Shown: piece by piece, positions 30,250 through 39,881 of the stretch
Layout of the letters: every line of letters begins with the position of its first letter
Position numbering within the stretch: the stretch's first letter is position 1
Assembly (NCBI RefSeq): GCF_001436755.1
Contig: NZ_AYZD01000025.1
Coordinates: forward strand, 1-64,000
Direction: 5' to 3'
Source: Liquorilactobacillus aquaticus DSM 21051
Lineage (GTDB): Bacteria > Bacillota > Bacilli > Lactobacillales > Lactobacillaceae
Length of the DNA: 64,000 bases
Translations under genes and position numbers: made by a program
The notes under the pieces: generated by a model
The model's database searches: none
What the model saw: the letters and a program-made list of their open reading frames with translations, nothing else
What the model was told of the DNA's origin: nothing

Positions 30250-33180
30250 CTATCTAAAATGTTTTGCTTTTCTGTCTCTGAAAATTAACCCTAGACTAAA
30301 TAACGTGAGTAACAGACCCAAAATTTTCATAATTGGATTACTCATATCCCCAGTTTGAGGATAAACACTTTGTACTTCAACCTTATTTGACTTTCGAACA
30401 AATTTTTCTGTTGAGTTAGTGTAAGTCTTCTGCTCTAACCTATTATTAATGTAAGTATCCTTCGCTAAGGGAACAATTTTGGTATTGTTCTTCAAAATTC
30501 GCTCAATAGCTTTGTCACTATAGCCGCGTTGTTTCAATGTCTTGACCCAAGCTTGAACTATTTGATTATTAAGATCGATCGTAACATCACTACCTGAAAC
30601 ATTTGAAAGATTTACAGATGCAGCTTGTGTCTTACCTGATATAACATTTTGAGTTTGACTAGATGAAACAGTTTGAGTACCTTTTCCAAATATTGTATTA
30701 CCTGTTGACTGATTGTTATTGTCTTTCTTAGCATTCTCTTCCCTAGCTTTTTGTTCAGCTTCTTTGACAGCTTGTTCAATCTGTTCTTGTGCAACAATCT
30801 TGTTCAATGTACTTTCGGCATTTGCAAGTGCTGTTTTTTTAGCTTGCTCATTAGCTAAAGCATCTTTGTAAGCTTTTTGAGCAGTTTTGTTGTTACCTTT
30901 TGCCTGTTCCAAAGCTGTTTCAGCATCAGCTAACCGTGCTTTTGCCTGTGTCAATACATTTTCAGCATTCTCAACAGCCGTCCTAGTTTGTGCCAATTTA
31001 TCATTTGCATCAGCTAAAACTGTATCAGCATTTAGGTAAGTGTCTAATTTGTTTTGCAACGTTGTTAAAATAGCTTTTTGGTTAGCAACATTTTCATTAG
31101 CTGTTTTTTCGTTAGCTTGAACAGTTGTAAGTTTTTTCTCAGCATTGGAAACCGCAGTTTGCTTTTTCTGCAAGATAGCCTGTAATTCTGCTAACTTATC
31201 TTGCTGTGTTTTCAATTCTGCTTTAGCACTAGCTAATTTAGCTTGCTTAGTTGCAATGTCAGCATTGGCATCAGCTAAATCCTGTTCAGCTTGTTTTTCT
31301 TTTGCTTGATCGGCTGTCAATTGTGCTTGATCGTTTTCCAAAGTTTGTTGTGCCTTTGAAACAGCATTTTCAGCATCAGCGACAGCTTGTTTCTTTGTAG
31401 ATAAGTTAGTTTGAGCTTTTGTTAAATCTGTTTTTGCGTTGTTCAAATCAGTAACCGCACTGTTGTAAGCTGTAGTTGCATTACTCAAAATTTGCTTTTG
31501 AGCTGACAAGGTGTCATTCAAATTCCTTAATTGCTGTTTCAAAGCAGAAACATCGTTTGATGGAATTTCATAAGTTGTTGCAGTATTAAACTTAGAAGCA
31601 TCTTGAATTTGGTAATCCTGAACAAATTCGAAATGAACCTGTCCCATTTTATCAGTTGAAACACCTAAGTACGTGTTATCTGAATAACCGTAGTTGTCAT
31701 AACCTAACAATGATTCAGCATGTAAGTAAGATGAACCACTATCATCAAAAAGCATTGAAACAATCGTGTTGTAAAGAGCTTCTTTCAAATCACTTAATGT
31801 GATATTTGAAGTTTCTGGCAAGAAACCTGCACTTAAATCTTCATAATAGTTGCCACCAGTCATTAAACCATATTGGCCTGCAACCTTGCTGATACCATCT
31901 TCATCATGCGCACTCTTAGCAAACAAATTCCAGTTATCGGTGTCGTATTGTTTAGCTACGGCCTGTGCAAAATCAATTGAACCTTGCGAAATTGAAAGAG
32001 TATGATTTCCAAGCTCTTTACGCAGTGGCTGTAATAAACTAGCAACGAATTGAGCTAATTGCTGTTGAGTATTGGCATCTAAATTGTCAACATCGGCAAT
32101 CTTAGTTGCCTTATCAGTATCACTAGCTTGGTAAATATTGGTTGTAAGTCCTGATTTAGCGATTGTATCAATTTCATCAGTTGTCTTGGTCTTAAACATA
32201 TTGTCGTTATAACCATCAGGCAATGTGATCGTGTTGGTTGAATTGATTTCATCCGAAACCTTGTTAGCCGATGCTTGTGTTGAGTCAACATCTTTTTGAG
32301 CGTCTGCTTTAGAAGAAGCCTTATCATTCACCGTTGCTGTTTTATCTTCAACATTTTGTTTAGCAATTTCGGTTGTTGATTCAGCAGAAGATTGAGCCGA
32401 CTGTGCATCAATTACACTTGATTGAGCTTTAGTAACATCTGTTTGGTCGTCAACAATCTTGCTCTGGTCGGTTGCAACTTGGGCTTTGGCACTTGAAACT
32501 TCTGATTCAGTTTTTTGAGTATTTGTTCCATCAAGATCGCCCTGTGCTTTATCAACACTTGAACTTGCTTGGTCAACGTTTGTTTGCTGATTGTTAACAT
32601 CAGTTTGTGCTGCACTTTCAGCAGTTTGTGCATTTTCAACGTCTGTTTGTGCGGATTTTGTGGCGGTACTTGCGCTATTTGCTGTATTTTCAGCATTACT
32701 TACAGAGTTCTTTTGTTCAGTAACATCAGCCTGTGTTTTGTTAATATTATCTGGTGTAGCTTCATCTTTAGTTGACTGTGCACTCAATTGAGCTGTTTCA
32801 GCAGATGATTCATTTGCCTTGGCTGTATCAACACTTGATTGAGCACTTGAAACACTAGAACTTGCTTGATCGACTTTAGTTTGTGCATTTGATTGAGCTG
32901 AACTTGTGCTATCGGCCGTTGCCTTTGCTGACGAGGTTTCGCTTTGAACTTGTGAATAATCCGTTTGAGCTTTAGAAACATCATCGGTAGCTTGCTGTTT
33001 CTTATCAGTCGTACTTGATTGGTTGGAAGCCTGTGCTGATGATGAAGAACTGCTGTCATTTGAAACTGTATCAGCATTTGCTTTCAAAATATTTGAGTTA
33101 AATGCTACAGCCCTCAGTGCTCCTGACACCGCCGTTAATGCTATTAACTTCCTACTAACAATGTATTTTTCTTTTGTCAT
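30250..33180 (-). CDS. SEC10/PgrA-domain coiled-coil surface protein with YPQTG anchor
   Basis: About 976 residues. A signal peptide spans about 1-36 (SRKLIALTAVSGALRAVAF, cut near ANA). Residues about 37-305 are Ser/Ala/Thr/Gln heptad-like repeats. About 310-550 is the SEC10/PgrA domain (LPDGYNDNMFKTKTTDEID to QVHFEFVQDYQI). About 555-835 is a long Ala/Lys/Gln coiled coil. The C-terminus has YPQTGD, a hydrophobic helix and RDRKAKHFR, a sortase signal in which the usual Leu is Tyr. I chose ATG 33180, after AGGTGGAG, over an upstream frame extension. Probably an extended adhesin. The lipoprotein gene just upstream may share its transcript. Confidence 0.88.
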   Translation of the reverse strand: MTKEKYIVSRKLIALTAVSGALRAVAFNSNILKANADTVSNDSSSSSSAQASNQSSTTDKKQQATDDVSKAQTDYSQVQSETSSAKATADSTSSAQSNAQTKVDQASSSVSSAQSSVDTAKANESSAETAQLSAQSTKDEATPDNINKTQADVTEQKNSVSNAENTANSASTATKSAQTDVENAQTAESAAQTDVNNQQTNVDQASSSVDKAQGDLDGTNTQKTESEVSSAKAQVATDQSKIVDDQTDVTKAQSSVIDAQSAQSSAESTTEIAKQNVEDKTATVNDKASSKADAQKDVDSTQASANKVSDEINSTNTITLPDGYNDNMFKTKTTDEIDTIAKSGLTTNIYQASDTDKATKIADVDNLDANTQQQLAQFVASLLQPLRKELGNHTLSISQGSIDFAQAVAKQYDTDNWNLFAKSAHDEDGISKVAGQYGLMTGGNYYEDLSAGFLPETSNITLSDLKEALYNTIVSMLFDDSGSSYLHAESLLGYDNYGYSDNTYLGVSTDKMGQVHFEFVQDYQIQDASKFNTATTYEIPSNDVSALKQQLRNLNDTLSAQKQILSNATTAYNSAVTDLNNAKTDLTKAQTNLSTKKQAVADAENAVSKAQQTLENDQAQLTADQAKEKQAEQDLADANADIATKQAKLASAKAELKTQQDKLAELQAILQKKQTAVSNAEKKLTTVQANEKTANENVANQKAILTTLQNKLDTYLNADTVLADANDKLAQTRTAVENAENVLTQAKARLADAETALEQAKGNNKTAQKAYKDALANEQAKKTALANAESTLNKIVAQEQIEQAVKEAEQKAREENAKKDNNNQSTGNTIFGKGTQTVSSSQTQNVISGKTQAASVNLSNVSGSDVTIDLNNQIVQAWVKTLKQRGYSDKAIERILKNNTKIVPLAKDTYINNRLEQKTYTNSTEKFVRKSNKVEVQSVYPQTGDMSNPIMKILGLLLTLFSLGLIFRDRKAKHFR

Positions 33181-33229
33181 TTTTTCTCCACCTTTAAGCT
33201 GCAAACTAATCATTAAAATATCACCTTTT

Positions 33230-34000
33230 TTACTGGGCAATCACTGTATCATTTTTGGCATCATGTGTTTGCGAAGTCATTACATTATTTGGGTAGGTTA
33301 CATTTTTAAATTTTGCGTTATCGATCCTTTTCAAGGATTTTTTTCTAAGAGTTTCTATCTTAGTATCACTTATCACTGTATTTTGAGTTTTAGATGTACT
33401 ATATGTCTCGGTCTTTTCCTGCCCTGAAATTGTATAATTTAAAATAACATTGCCTTCGATTACAACTGTTCCTTTTCCATAGCCTTTTGGATTTTTTTCA
33501 ATGTGTACACCATTAAACGTTACATAATTATATGTACAATTATTTGGATCCGAGCCTACAGGTATCAAATTAGAAGCATCCGAAATAGAATCGTTACTTT
33601 TATTGTATGCATGGGACACAAAACTTTGTATTGCGTTAACTCCAGTCTGACCTAAGTTCTTATTTTGTGCAAAATTTGTAATACTTACCCCTTCTGTACC
33701 TGTTGTATAGGCATAAGTTTCCTTATTAGAATTTGAGGACCAGACAACATCATTAACAGCAAGAGCCCCATTACTAGATTTAACTACCTTAATTTTTGTA
33801 TTAGGACTATTAAGAGAGCTTACTATTTTATTAGCAATTATCACTTTCTTTTTTAGCAAATCGTTTTTAGTACTTTGCTTTTTGCTAACATTTTTACTTG
33901 CTTCCGAATAAACAGTATTTCCACCATCACTCTGTTTTTTACATCCAACTAATAATAGTGAAAAAAGGCAAATTATACTTAAAAATTTAAATTTAGACAA
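33230..34000 (-). CDS. Secreted lipoprotein of unknown function
   Basis: The protein has 256 residues. A type II signal peptide ends in the lipobox LLVGC near residue 20, followed by a Lys/Ser-rich linker, so the mature protein is tethered to the membrane. The rest is beta-rich and Asn/Ser-rich with no family I recognise. Start is TTG at 34000, after GGGGGAG. It lies 49 bp upstream of the SEC10/PgrA gene and 61 bp downstream of a small membrane-protein gene, all minus strand, so an operon is likely. Confidence 0.7.
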   Translation of the reverse strand: MSKFKFLSIICLFSLLLVGCKKQSDGGNTVYSEASKNVSKKQSTKNDLLKKKVIIANKIVSSLNSPNTKIKVVKSSNGALAVNDVVWSSNSNKETYAYTTGTEGVSITNFAQNKNLGQTGVNAIQSFVSHAYNKSNDSISDASNLIPVGSDPNNCTYNYVTFNGVHIEKNPKGYGKGTVVIEGNVILNYTISGQEKTETYSTSKTQNTVISDTKIETLRKKSLKRIDNAKFKNVTYPNNVMTSQTHDAKNDTVIAQ

Positions 34001-34061
34001 AAAATCTCCCCCTAAAAATTGCTAACTTTCAAATTTGTAGTAAGACACTACCTATGTATTA

Positions 34062-34358
34062 CTAACCCCTAGTCAATTTTTTCCAACCAATAAATTTCTT
34101 TACCTCTACCTCAGGCATAGCATTTTGATCAACACCGGTAATAAACTGTTCTGCACGAGAACCATTGTTAAAAATTAGTGCGCTTTTTGAATCCCCAGTA
34201 TATTGAAAAGTATTATTAATACCATCAACTGACTTAAGGTATTTACGATAGCCTGTTACAGGGTCGACCAAAATAACTCGATACTTAGGTCTACTTAAAA
34301 TTTTATAGACTACGTAAATTATTCCGATAAAAATAATAAATCCAAATAAATTTTCCAT
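34062..34358 (-). CDS. Small single-pass membrane protein
   Basis: About 98 residues. One membrane helix (FGFIIFIGIIYVVYKIL) at the N-terminus is followed by a cytoplasmic or external domain of about 75 residues with no recognised family. The ATG at 34358 (MENLFGF) follows AGGAGA. An in-frame Met eleven codons upstream lacks a site. It appears to start the short minus-strand cluster leading to the lipoprotein and surface-protein genes. Confidence 0.6.
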   Translation of the reverse strand: MENLFGFIIFIGIIYVVYKILSRPKYRVILVDPVTGYRKYLKSVDGINNTFQYTGDSKSALIFNNGSRAEQFITGVDQNAMPEVEVKKFIGWKKLTRG

Positions 34359-34512
34359 GTATCGTGCATCTCCTAACATATTATTTTCCACAAAGATATT
34401 TTAACACAAAGTATTACTATTTTAACAGTTTATTTTAATTACTATAATGAGTTATTTTTAGTGATGAAAAGCTTTAATGTCATGTATATAAGAAATGATA
34501 TGAGGTATTTTT

Positions 34513-34863
34513 ATGAAAAATGACTTTAACATTGGTAATAATATACGCATTCAAAGAAAAAAATCCGGCCTAACACAAGAAAAGTTAGCTGAATATAGTG
34601 GTTTATCTATAAATTTTATTTCTAAGCTTGAGCGCACTGATGGCCAGAATATTAGTATTAAGAAACTTAAGTCCATAGCTGATACACTTGGTGTAAATAT
34701 TATTTCATTAATAGAAAATAACTTATCATCTCCAAATGAACCTTCTCCTAAAATTCCTCCCTCAATGTCTCTCCTTTTCAAACAATTAAACAGTTTTGAT
34801 TATGATAAAGCTAACAAAATAAGCAAACACCTTTCAATGCTTATTGATGATTTAAACAAATAA
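34513..34863 (+). CDS. XRE-family helix-turn-helix regulator
   Basis: The protein has 116 residues. The HTH at about 9-65 reads IRIQRKKSGLTQEKLAEYSG and LSINFISKLERTDGQNISIK, as in Cro/C1-type and SinR-like repressors. A C-terminal helical stretch of about 45 residues may dimerise. It is divergent from the small membrane-protein gene with 154 bp between, so it may control that surface cluster. The ribosome site is weak (TGAGGT). A short hairpin (AAGAGACT with AGTCTCTT, 34867-34890) follows the stop. Confidence 0.85.
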   Translation: MKNDFNIGNNIRIQRKKSGLTQEKLAEYSGLSINFISKLERTDGQNISIKKLKSIADTLGVNIISLIENNLSSPNEPSPKIPPSMSLLFKQLNSFDYDKANKISKHLSMLIDDLNK

Positions 34864-35080
34864 AAAAGAGACTAGATTTTAAGTCTCTTAATAATGTACT
34901 TTAAAACTGATACAATTTTCTAAACTCAATGGATATGCTAAAGTTAATATCTTGGCTCCTTTTTCCTGCTTATCGTTGATAAAAACTCATTATTGTTAAA
35001 TATAAAGAATTTCTTCATTAACCCACATAAGTCTACAAAAATTGGGCTGCTATTAACATCCATAAAATTAGGTAAAATAC

Positions 35081-37747
35081 TCAATTGCCCACAGAAATTA
35101 GCCTTGAATTTTTAACCTTTATTAAACTTGTAAGATACTCGTCGAGTGGAGCTATCCTCTCATTCAACAAGATTTTTGTTTCAGCACAGTCTAGCTGATC
35201 GCCATTTTCCTCTTCATGAGTCCCCTTATTAACTAAAAACCAGTCTATGCCTCTGTCATCTAATATTTTATCCAAAATTTCAATTACAGGTGACATAACA
35301 GCTAATTCATCAGCATTGCCTTTTAGCTTTTTTTTAAATGAGGAATTAAGTGTTGTCAACACATTTTTGGTTTCAGGATCTGGTCGCGATAGATCAACAA
35401 GAATGCTAATTCGTTCATGAAATCGTTTGCTAAATAATTTCCAAAGTTTGACCATAATCACCTCAAGCTCTCTTCTACAATCTGCAAGACATCCTCTCAC
35501 ATCTTCTTCTTCAAGTCTTTTTGATGCCAAAACAATATAATTCTGACTTCTATCAATAGGTTGGACATCTGAACAAATGCCTTTAGATTTAAAAGTAATT
35601 TCTTTTATTTCTGGTCTTAAAGACTGGGGCGTAGCACTAATGAGCTGTTTTGCAAATTCTTGACCATGAGTAGTCACAATCCATTGAACATTCGAAAATA
35701 TGTCCTTCGTGTCAGTAATAAGCTCAGCAATTGCTTTCCTGTGATCATCATCAATAGCATTTACAACATCATCAAAAACAATAAATAACTGGTCATTTTT
35801 CAATGCTTTTGCAAGGAGTATAGCTAATCCAAGTGTACGAATATGCCCTTCACTTAAAACATCAAGTGCATTTACTAATGGAGCATCTTGAACATTAAAT
35901 TTAATCTTAATAACCTCATTAGCGGAAGTTGGCAGTTCCAAATTCGTCAGTTGCTCACTTTCAAAATCATATTGATTAATGAGATTATATATTTTAAGCG
36001 TCAATTCATTTAAATTCGACAATTCTATGATTGGAAGTTGCTCAGTATAATGTTTAAGTTTACCCACTAATCCCTTATACGCATCTGCATAAGATTTAAA
36101 TGACGCATTATATCGCTTGGCTTCCTTTGCTTTATCAATCAATTCCCCCCATAATTGTTTTGAATTCTTTATATCTAATTTCAATTGTTCTTGGCGTGCT
36201 TTTGCGTTATCAAGTACACCGATTGAGTTCACAAAAATTCCTTCTGCTTTATTCAGATCAGCCATTTCCGACTGAAGTTGTTGTTTTCTAGCTTGTCGAG
36301 TAGCATTTCCTTCATTAAATTCTTTTACGCCAGCTTTTGCTTTCAAAAAATCATCTTGACTTATCCATGCTTTATCTGGTATTACCTTTTGTTCGTCAAA
36401 CAAATCATCTAGCGCATTAATCAACGGTTCAGTTGGGAGAAGCTCTGACAACTTAACCAATTCAAGCTTTTGATTCAAAGCTCGAAGTGATGCTTCTAAT
36501 TCCCTAGCTTGTTTGTTTAGTTGCCTATATTCAGAGTTTGTTTGTTTTTCAAGAGTAGTTGCTGCTTCAAAATTTTTTTGTACTTCTGTAGCATGCTTAT
36601 ATGGATCAACTTTCACCATTAAAGACCCAGAAGCATTTCGAATTGGGGTAAGACAAGCAGGGCAATTATCAGAATTAATCGCCTTTTGTTTCAGTATCAC
36701 TTTAGCTAATTCTACTAGTGATAAATCATCTTTATAATCCTTTAATCTTAAACAATCTTTATGGTATGTATCACGTGTTTTCAAAAAAAATTGTTGCATT
36801 GTTTCAACATTTGAAAGCAATTTTTCTGGTAACGATGCCGTATCACCGATTGAATTCAGTTTCAAATTAATATTCCTTTTCTGGGTGATAAAATATAAAT
36901 CTAATTTTTTCCGATCCTTCTGATCATATTTTTCTAATAAATCTTTCAAATTAGCGTTTGATCCCTTTAGGGCTTCTTCTAAGTCTGAAAACCGTTTGTT
37001 ATTGGATTCAAACTTAGCCTTGGCCTCACTTAGCTGTTTATCAAGTTCATCAACATATGGCATATAATTATCAATATCTTTTGAAAAGCCGCTAACAAAC
37101 TTATTCCAAGTATCAAGACCAACAAGTGTGGCAAGACGTTGTTGCTGGACTGAAGTTGTTTCAGCAGATATTCGTGCAAAATTTTCAATGCGATTTCTCT
37201 CCACGATCGCAAAGTTGAATTGCTCTGGATTCGGAGTAACTTTTATCTCACTTCCATCATCATCCACACCAATCAACACAGGATGCATCGCAGTATTAGT
37301 ATAAATATTTTTGATGTATTCCTCAATGTCAATTCGTTTAAACTTAGCTTCTTGAATACTATCCATCAATGAAAATTCAATCGCATCTACAAAACTTGAC
37401 TTACCAGTTCCATTGCGTCCATAAATAAAAGTGAATTTACTGCCAAAGCTAAACTCTTGCTGACTCTGAAATCCTCTAAAACTCTTCACTGTCATTTTAG
37501 CCAATCGAGCAACTCTATTTTCTGTATAGTGCGGCATTGACCGGTCTGGTAATTCGAGTTTCGATTCTTTGTTCTCACTAATGAGTCGGGAAATAGTTCT
37601 TTGTCGGACACCTGAATAAAAAGTTGTTTTTTCTAGCTCTTTAAAGTGTAAATACATCAATATACACAACTTATTTTCAAAAAATGTCAACTCAGGCTCT
37701 GATTCTTCAATAAATTTTCTTAAAATTTCCGCATCTTTCAATGACAT
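35081..37747 (-). CDS. Rad50-like zinc-hook ABC ATPase with RloC/PrrC-like C-terminal domain, candidate phage-defence protein
   Basis: The protein has 888 residues. After a helical N-terminal part of about 85 residues comes Walker A at 110-117 (GRNGTGKS). Coiled coils flank a CPAC zinc hook (C362, C365). Near the C-terminal ATPase half are the signature LSEGH (631-635), Walker B IVFDD (D659, D660) and H694. Residues about 735-888 form an extra helical domain with RRELE (R758, E762) and NKGTHEEE (H844). RloC anticodon nucleases combine the same parts: ABC ATPase, zinc hook and a C-terminal Arg-xxx-Glu plus His set. That match is my inference. A HEPN-like effector is the broader reading. GGAGG precedes the ATG. 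It stands alone between a regulator and guaA, as a lone cargo gene. Confidence 0.72.
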   Translation of the reverse strand: MSLKDAEILRKFIEESEPELTFFENKLCILMYLHFKELEKTTFYSGVRQRTISRLISENKESKLELPDRSMPHYTENRVARLAKMTVKSFRGFQSQQEFSFGSKFTFIYGRNGTGKSSFVDAIEFSLMDSIQEAKFKRIDIEEYIKNIYTNTAMHPVLIGVDDDGSEIKVTPNPEQFNFAIVERNRIENFARISAETTSVQQQRLATLVGLDTWNKFVSGFSKDIDNYMPYVDELDKQLSEAKAKFESNNKRFSDLEEALKGSNANLKDLLEKYDQKDRKKLDLYFITQKRNINLKLNSIGDTASLPEKLLSNVETMQQFFLKTRDTYHKDCLRLKDYKDDLSLVELAKVILKQKAINSDNCPACLTPIRNASGSLMVKVDPYKHATEVQKNFEAATTLEKQTNSEYRQLNKQARELEASLRALNQKLELVKLSELLPTEPLINALDDLFDEQKVIPDKAWISQDDFLKAKAGVKEFNEGNATRQARKQQLQSEMADLNKAEGIFVNSIGVLDNAKARQEQLKLDIKNSKQLWGELIDKAKEAKRYNASFKSYADAYKGLVGKLKHYTEQLPIIELSNLNELTLKIYNLINQYDFESEQLTNLELPTSANEVIKIKFNVQDAPLVNALDVLSEGHIRTLGLAILLAKALKNDQLFIVFDDVVNAIDDDHRKAIAELITDTKDIFSNVQWIVTTHGQEFAKQLISATPQSLRPEIKEITFKSKGICSDVQPIDRSQNYIVLASKRLEEEDVRGCLADCRRELEVIMVKLWKLFSKRFHERISILVDLSRPDPETKNVLTTLNSSFKKKLKGNADELAVMSPVIEILDKILDDRGIDWFLVNKGTHEEENGDQLDCAETKILLNERIAPLDEYLTSLIKVKNSRLISVGN

Positions 37748-38104
37748 ACAAACGCCTCCAACCTATCTAGACTATATTTTACCACAATAAAAAAATAGAT
37801 ATGTTTTATCATTATCAATTGAATTAAAAAATTAACGTATGTATAAATGCGGATAAATTTTAATCAAAGAAATAAATTTACCATAGGAATCATATTCAAT
37901 TCTTCTGTGACCTAATGAATTTTGAAATGTATTCATACTTTATTCACTAGCGACTCATTAAATTAACTGAATCAATTATAGCCTTTATAGCCTATAGGTA
38001 TTACAAATTATCATATTTCACATTAAAATACATTACGTACAGAAATATAATTTTCTATCATTAATATAAAAGAAAAACCACCAGAACTTACTCTGATGGA
38101 ATTA
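37748..38104. other. AT-rich gene-free stretch
   Basis: No ORF, repeat or RNA is recognised. It lies between the zinc-hook ATPase gene (its promoter should be here) and the guaA terminator. Very low GC compared with guaA nearby fits an insertion boundary, but no attachment site is visible. Confidence 0.4.
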
Positions 38105-38140
38105 AAACAGTAGACTTTTGGTAGACAAGTCTGTTTATTT
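38105..38140 (-). terminator. Terminator downstream of guaA
   Basis: A stem ACAG(T)AGACTT with AAGTCTGT has a T-rich flank on both strands, about 75 bp past the guaA stop. Confidence 0.55.
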
Positions 38141-38214
38141 GGATGTTTTTTGCCTAGTTTTCCCTCTTAAAACGTTGATAAACTGGGATTGCCTCTTCAA
38201 GTTAAGTTGGCTTT

Positions 38215-39771
38215 TTATTCCCACTCAATCGTTGCTGGTGGCTTGGACGTAATGTCGTAAACTACGCGGTTGACATGTGCAACTTCGTTCACGATACGGA
38301 CAGAGATCTCTTGGAGAACATCCCATGGAATCTTGGCGAAGTCAGCTGTCATACCGTCGATTGAGGTCACGGCACGAATTCCGACCGTGTAATCGTATGT
38401 GCGGCCATCACCCATTACACCAACACTTCTGATGCCGGGTAAGACGGTGAAGTACTGCCAGATTTCACGTTCGAGTCCGTGATTAGCAACTTCTTCACGT
38501 AAGATCAAGTCGCTATCGCGCACGATCTGTAATTTTTCTTCAGTGATTTCACCAATGACACGAATCCCTAAACCAGGACCAGGGAACGGTTGACGCCATA
38601 CTAATTCAGATGGCATCCCCAGCTTTTCACCCAATTCGCGGACTTCATCTTTGAACAAAGTATTCAAAGGTTCGATCAGCTGGAATTGAATATCTTCTGG
38701 CAATCCACCGACATTATGATGCGACTTGATCGTCTGTGCCGTATCTGTTCCAGATTCGATCACATCAGTATACAGCGTTCCTTGAGCTAGATAGTCGATC
38801 CCGTCTAACTTGGCAGCTTCATCATCAAACACGCGGATAAATTCATTACCGATAATTTTACGTTTCTTTTCTGGATCAGAAACACCGGCGAGCTTTTTCA
38901 TAAAGCGTTCTTTTGCGTTGACTTGGATAATATTCAAGCCAAACTTGCCCTTTAGGCTTTCCATGACTTGTTCAACTTCACCCTTACGTAAAAGTCCATG
39001 GTCAACAAAGATACTCGTCAATTGCGGGCCGATCGCTTTATGCAGCAGCACTCCGACAACAGACGAATCAACTCCACCGGAAAGCCCCAGCAGGACCTTC
39101 TTGTCACCGACAGTTTCACGGATCTTGGCGATTTGCATATCAATGAAGTCATCCATTGACCAGTTATCGCGTGCTTCACAGACATCGAATGCAAAATGAC
39201 GCAAAATTTCATTGCCGTATTCTGTATTGCGAACCTCAGTATGGAATTGCAAACCATAAAATTTCTTGTCATTATTAGCCATTGCGGAAATCGGACAGTT
39301 CTCACTTGTAGCTGTCGCTTTGAAGCCATCTGGAACCTGTGTCACCAAGTCTCCGTGACTCATCCAGACCGTTTGTTTTTGAGGAAGATCTTGGAAAAGA
39401 ACCGCCTTGTCGTCTGTAACTTCAATGACAGCTTTTCCATATTCCTTATTGGTCGCACCTTCGACTTTACCACCTGGTAACTCAGTTGCCATTAGCTGCA
39501 TCCCGTAGCAGATACCGAGAATCGGTATTCCGAGTTTAAAGATCTCTGGATCAACATGGAAGGCTTTTCCATCATAAACACTGTTAGGACCACCGGAAAA
39601 AATAATACCCTTAGGTGCCATTTTCTTTATCTCAGCCGCCGTTATTTTATGTGATAATAATTCTGAATAAACACCAAATTCGCGAATTCGGCGTGTAATT
39701 AATTGATTATACTGACTCCCAAAGTCAAGAACAATGATCTTATCAAAAGCCTGCATGTCAATATTTGTCAA
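38215..39771 (-). CDS. guaA: GMP synthase (glutamine-hydrolysing)
   Basis: About 518 residues. The glutamine amidotransferase half has the nucleophilic Cys at about 88 in GICYGMQLM and a later FHTEV. The synthetase half has the PP-loop [10 protein letters not shown] and [10 protein letters not shown]. It converts XMP to GMP. I set the start at TTG 39771, since AGGTG lies six bases upstream. An in-frame GTG three codons earlier overlaps that site, and an ATG five codons later is too far from it. The length is normal. It is a single gene with its own terminator. No purine riboswitch is seen in the 110 bp upstream. Confidence 0.97.
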   Translation of the reverse strand: MTNIDMQAFDKIIVLDFGSQYNQLITRRIREFGVYSELLSHKITAAEIKKMAPKGIIFSGGPNSVYDGKAFHVDPEIFKLGIPILGICYGMQLMATELPGGKVEGATNKEYGKAVIEVTDDKAVLFQDLPQKQTVWMSHGDLVTQVPDGFKATATSENCPISAMANNDKKFYGLQFHTEVRNTEYGNEILRHFAFDVCEARDNWSMDDFIDMQIAKIRETVGDKKVLLGLSGGVDSSVVGVLLHKAIGPQLTSIFVDHGLLRKGEVEQVMESLKGKFGLNIIQVNAKERFMKKLAGVSDPEKKRKIIGNEFIRVFDDEAAKLDGIDYLAQGTLYTDVIESGTDTAQTIKSHHNVGGLPEDIQFQLIEPLNTLFKDEVRELGEKLGMPSELVWRQPFPGPGLGIRVIGEITEEKLQIVRDSDLILREEVANHGLEREIWQYFTVLPGIRSVGVMGDGRTYDYTVGIRAVTSIDGMTADFAKIPWDVLQEISVRIVNEVAHVNRVVYDITSKPPATIEWE

Positions 39772-39881
39772 GATATTCACCTCATCTTATTTTTACTACT
39801 ACATTCTCCCACTTATTTTACAGATAGTTAAGAGACTGGTCAAATCAAATTATGGAAACCACGTACATTTATGACAGTTTT

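Noticed and set aside
34513-37747. Toxin-antitoxin or two-gene defence pair formed by the XRE regulator and the zinc-hook ATPase
   Set aside because: They are convergent, more than 200 bp apart, and the regulator faces the surface cluster, so no coupling is supported.
38810-39199. Plus-strand 129-codon frame within guaA
   Set aside because: Shadow of guaA on the opposite strand, Ser/Thr-rich without any family pattern.
39772-39881. Purine riboswitch upstream of guaA
   Set aside because: Only about 110 bp are available and no conserved purine-aptamer core is visible.
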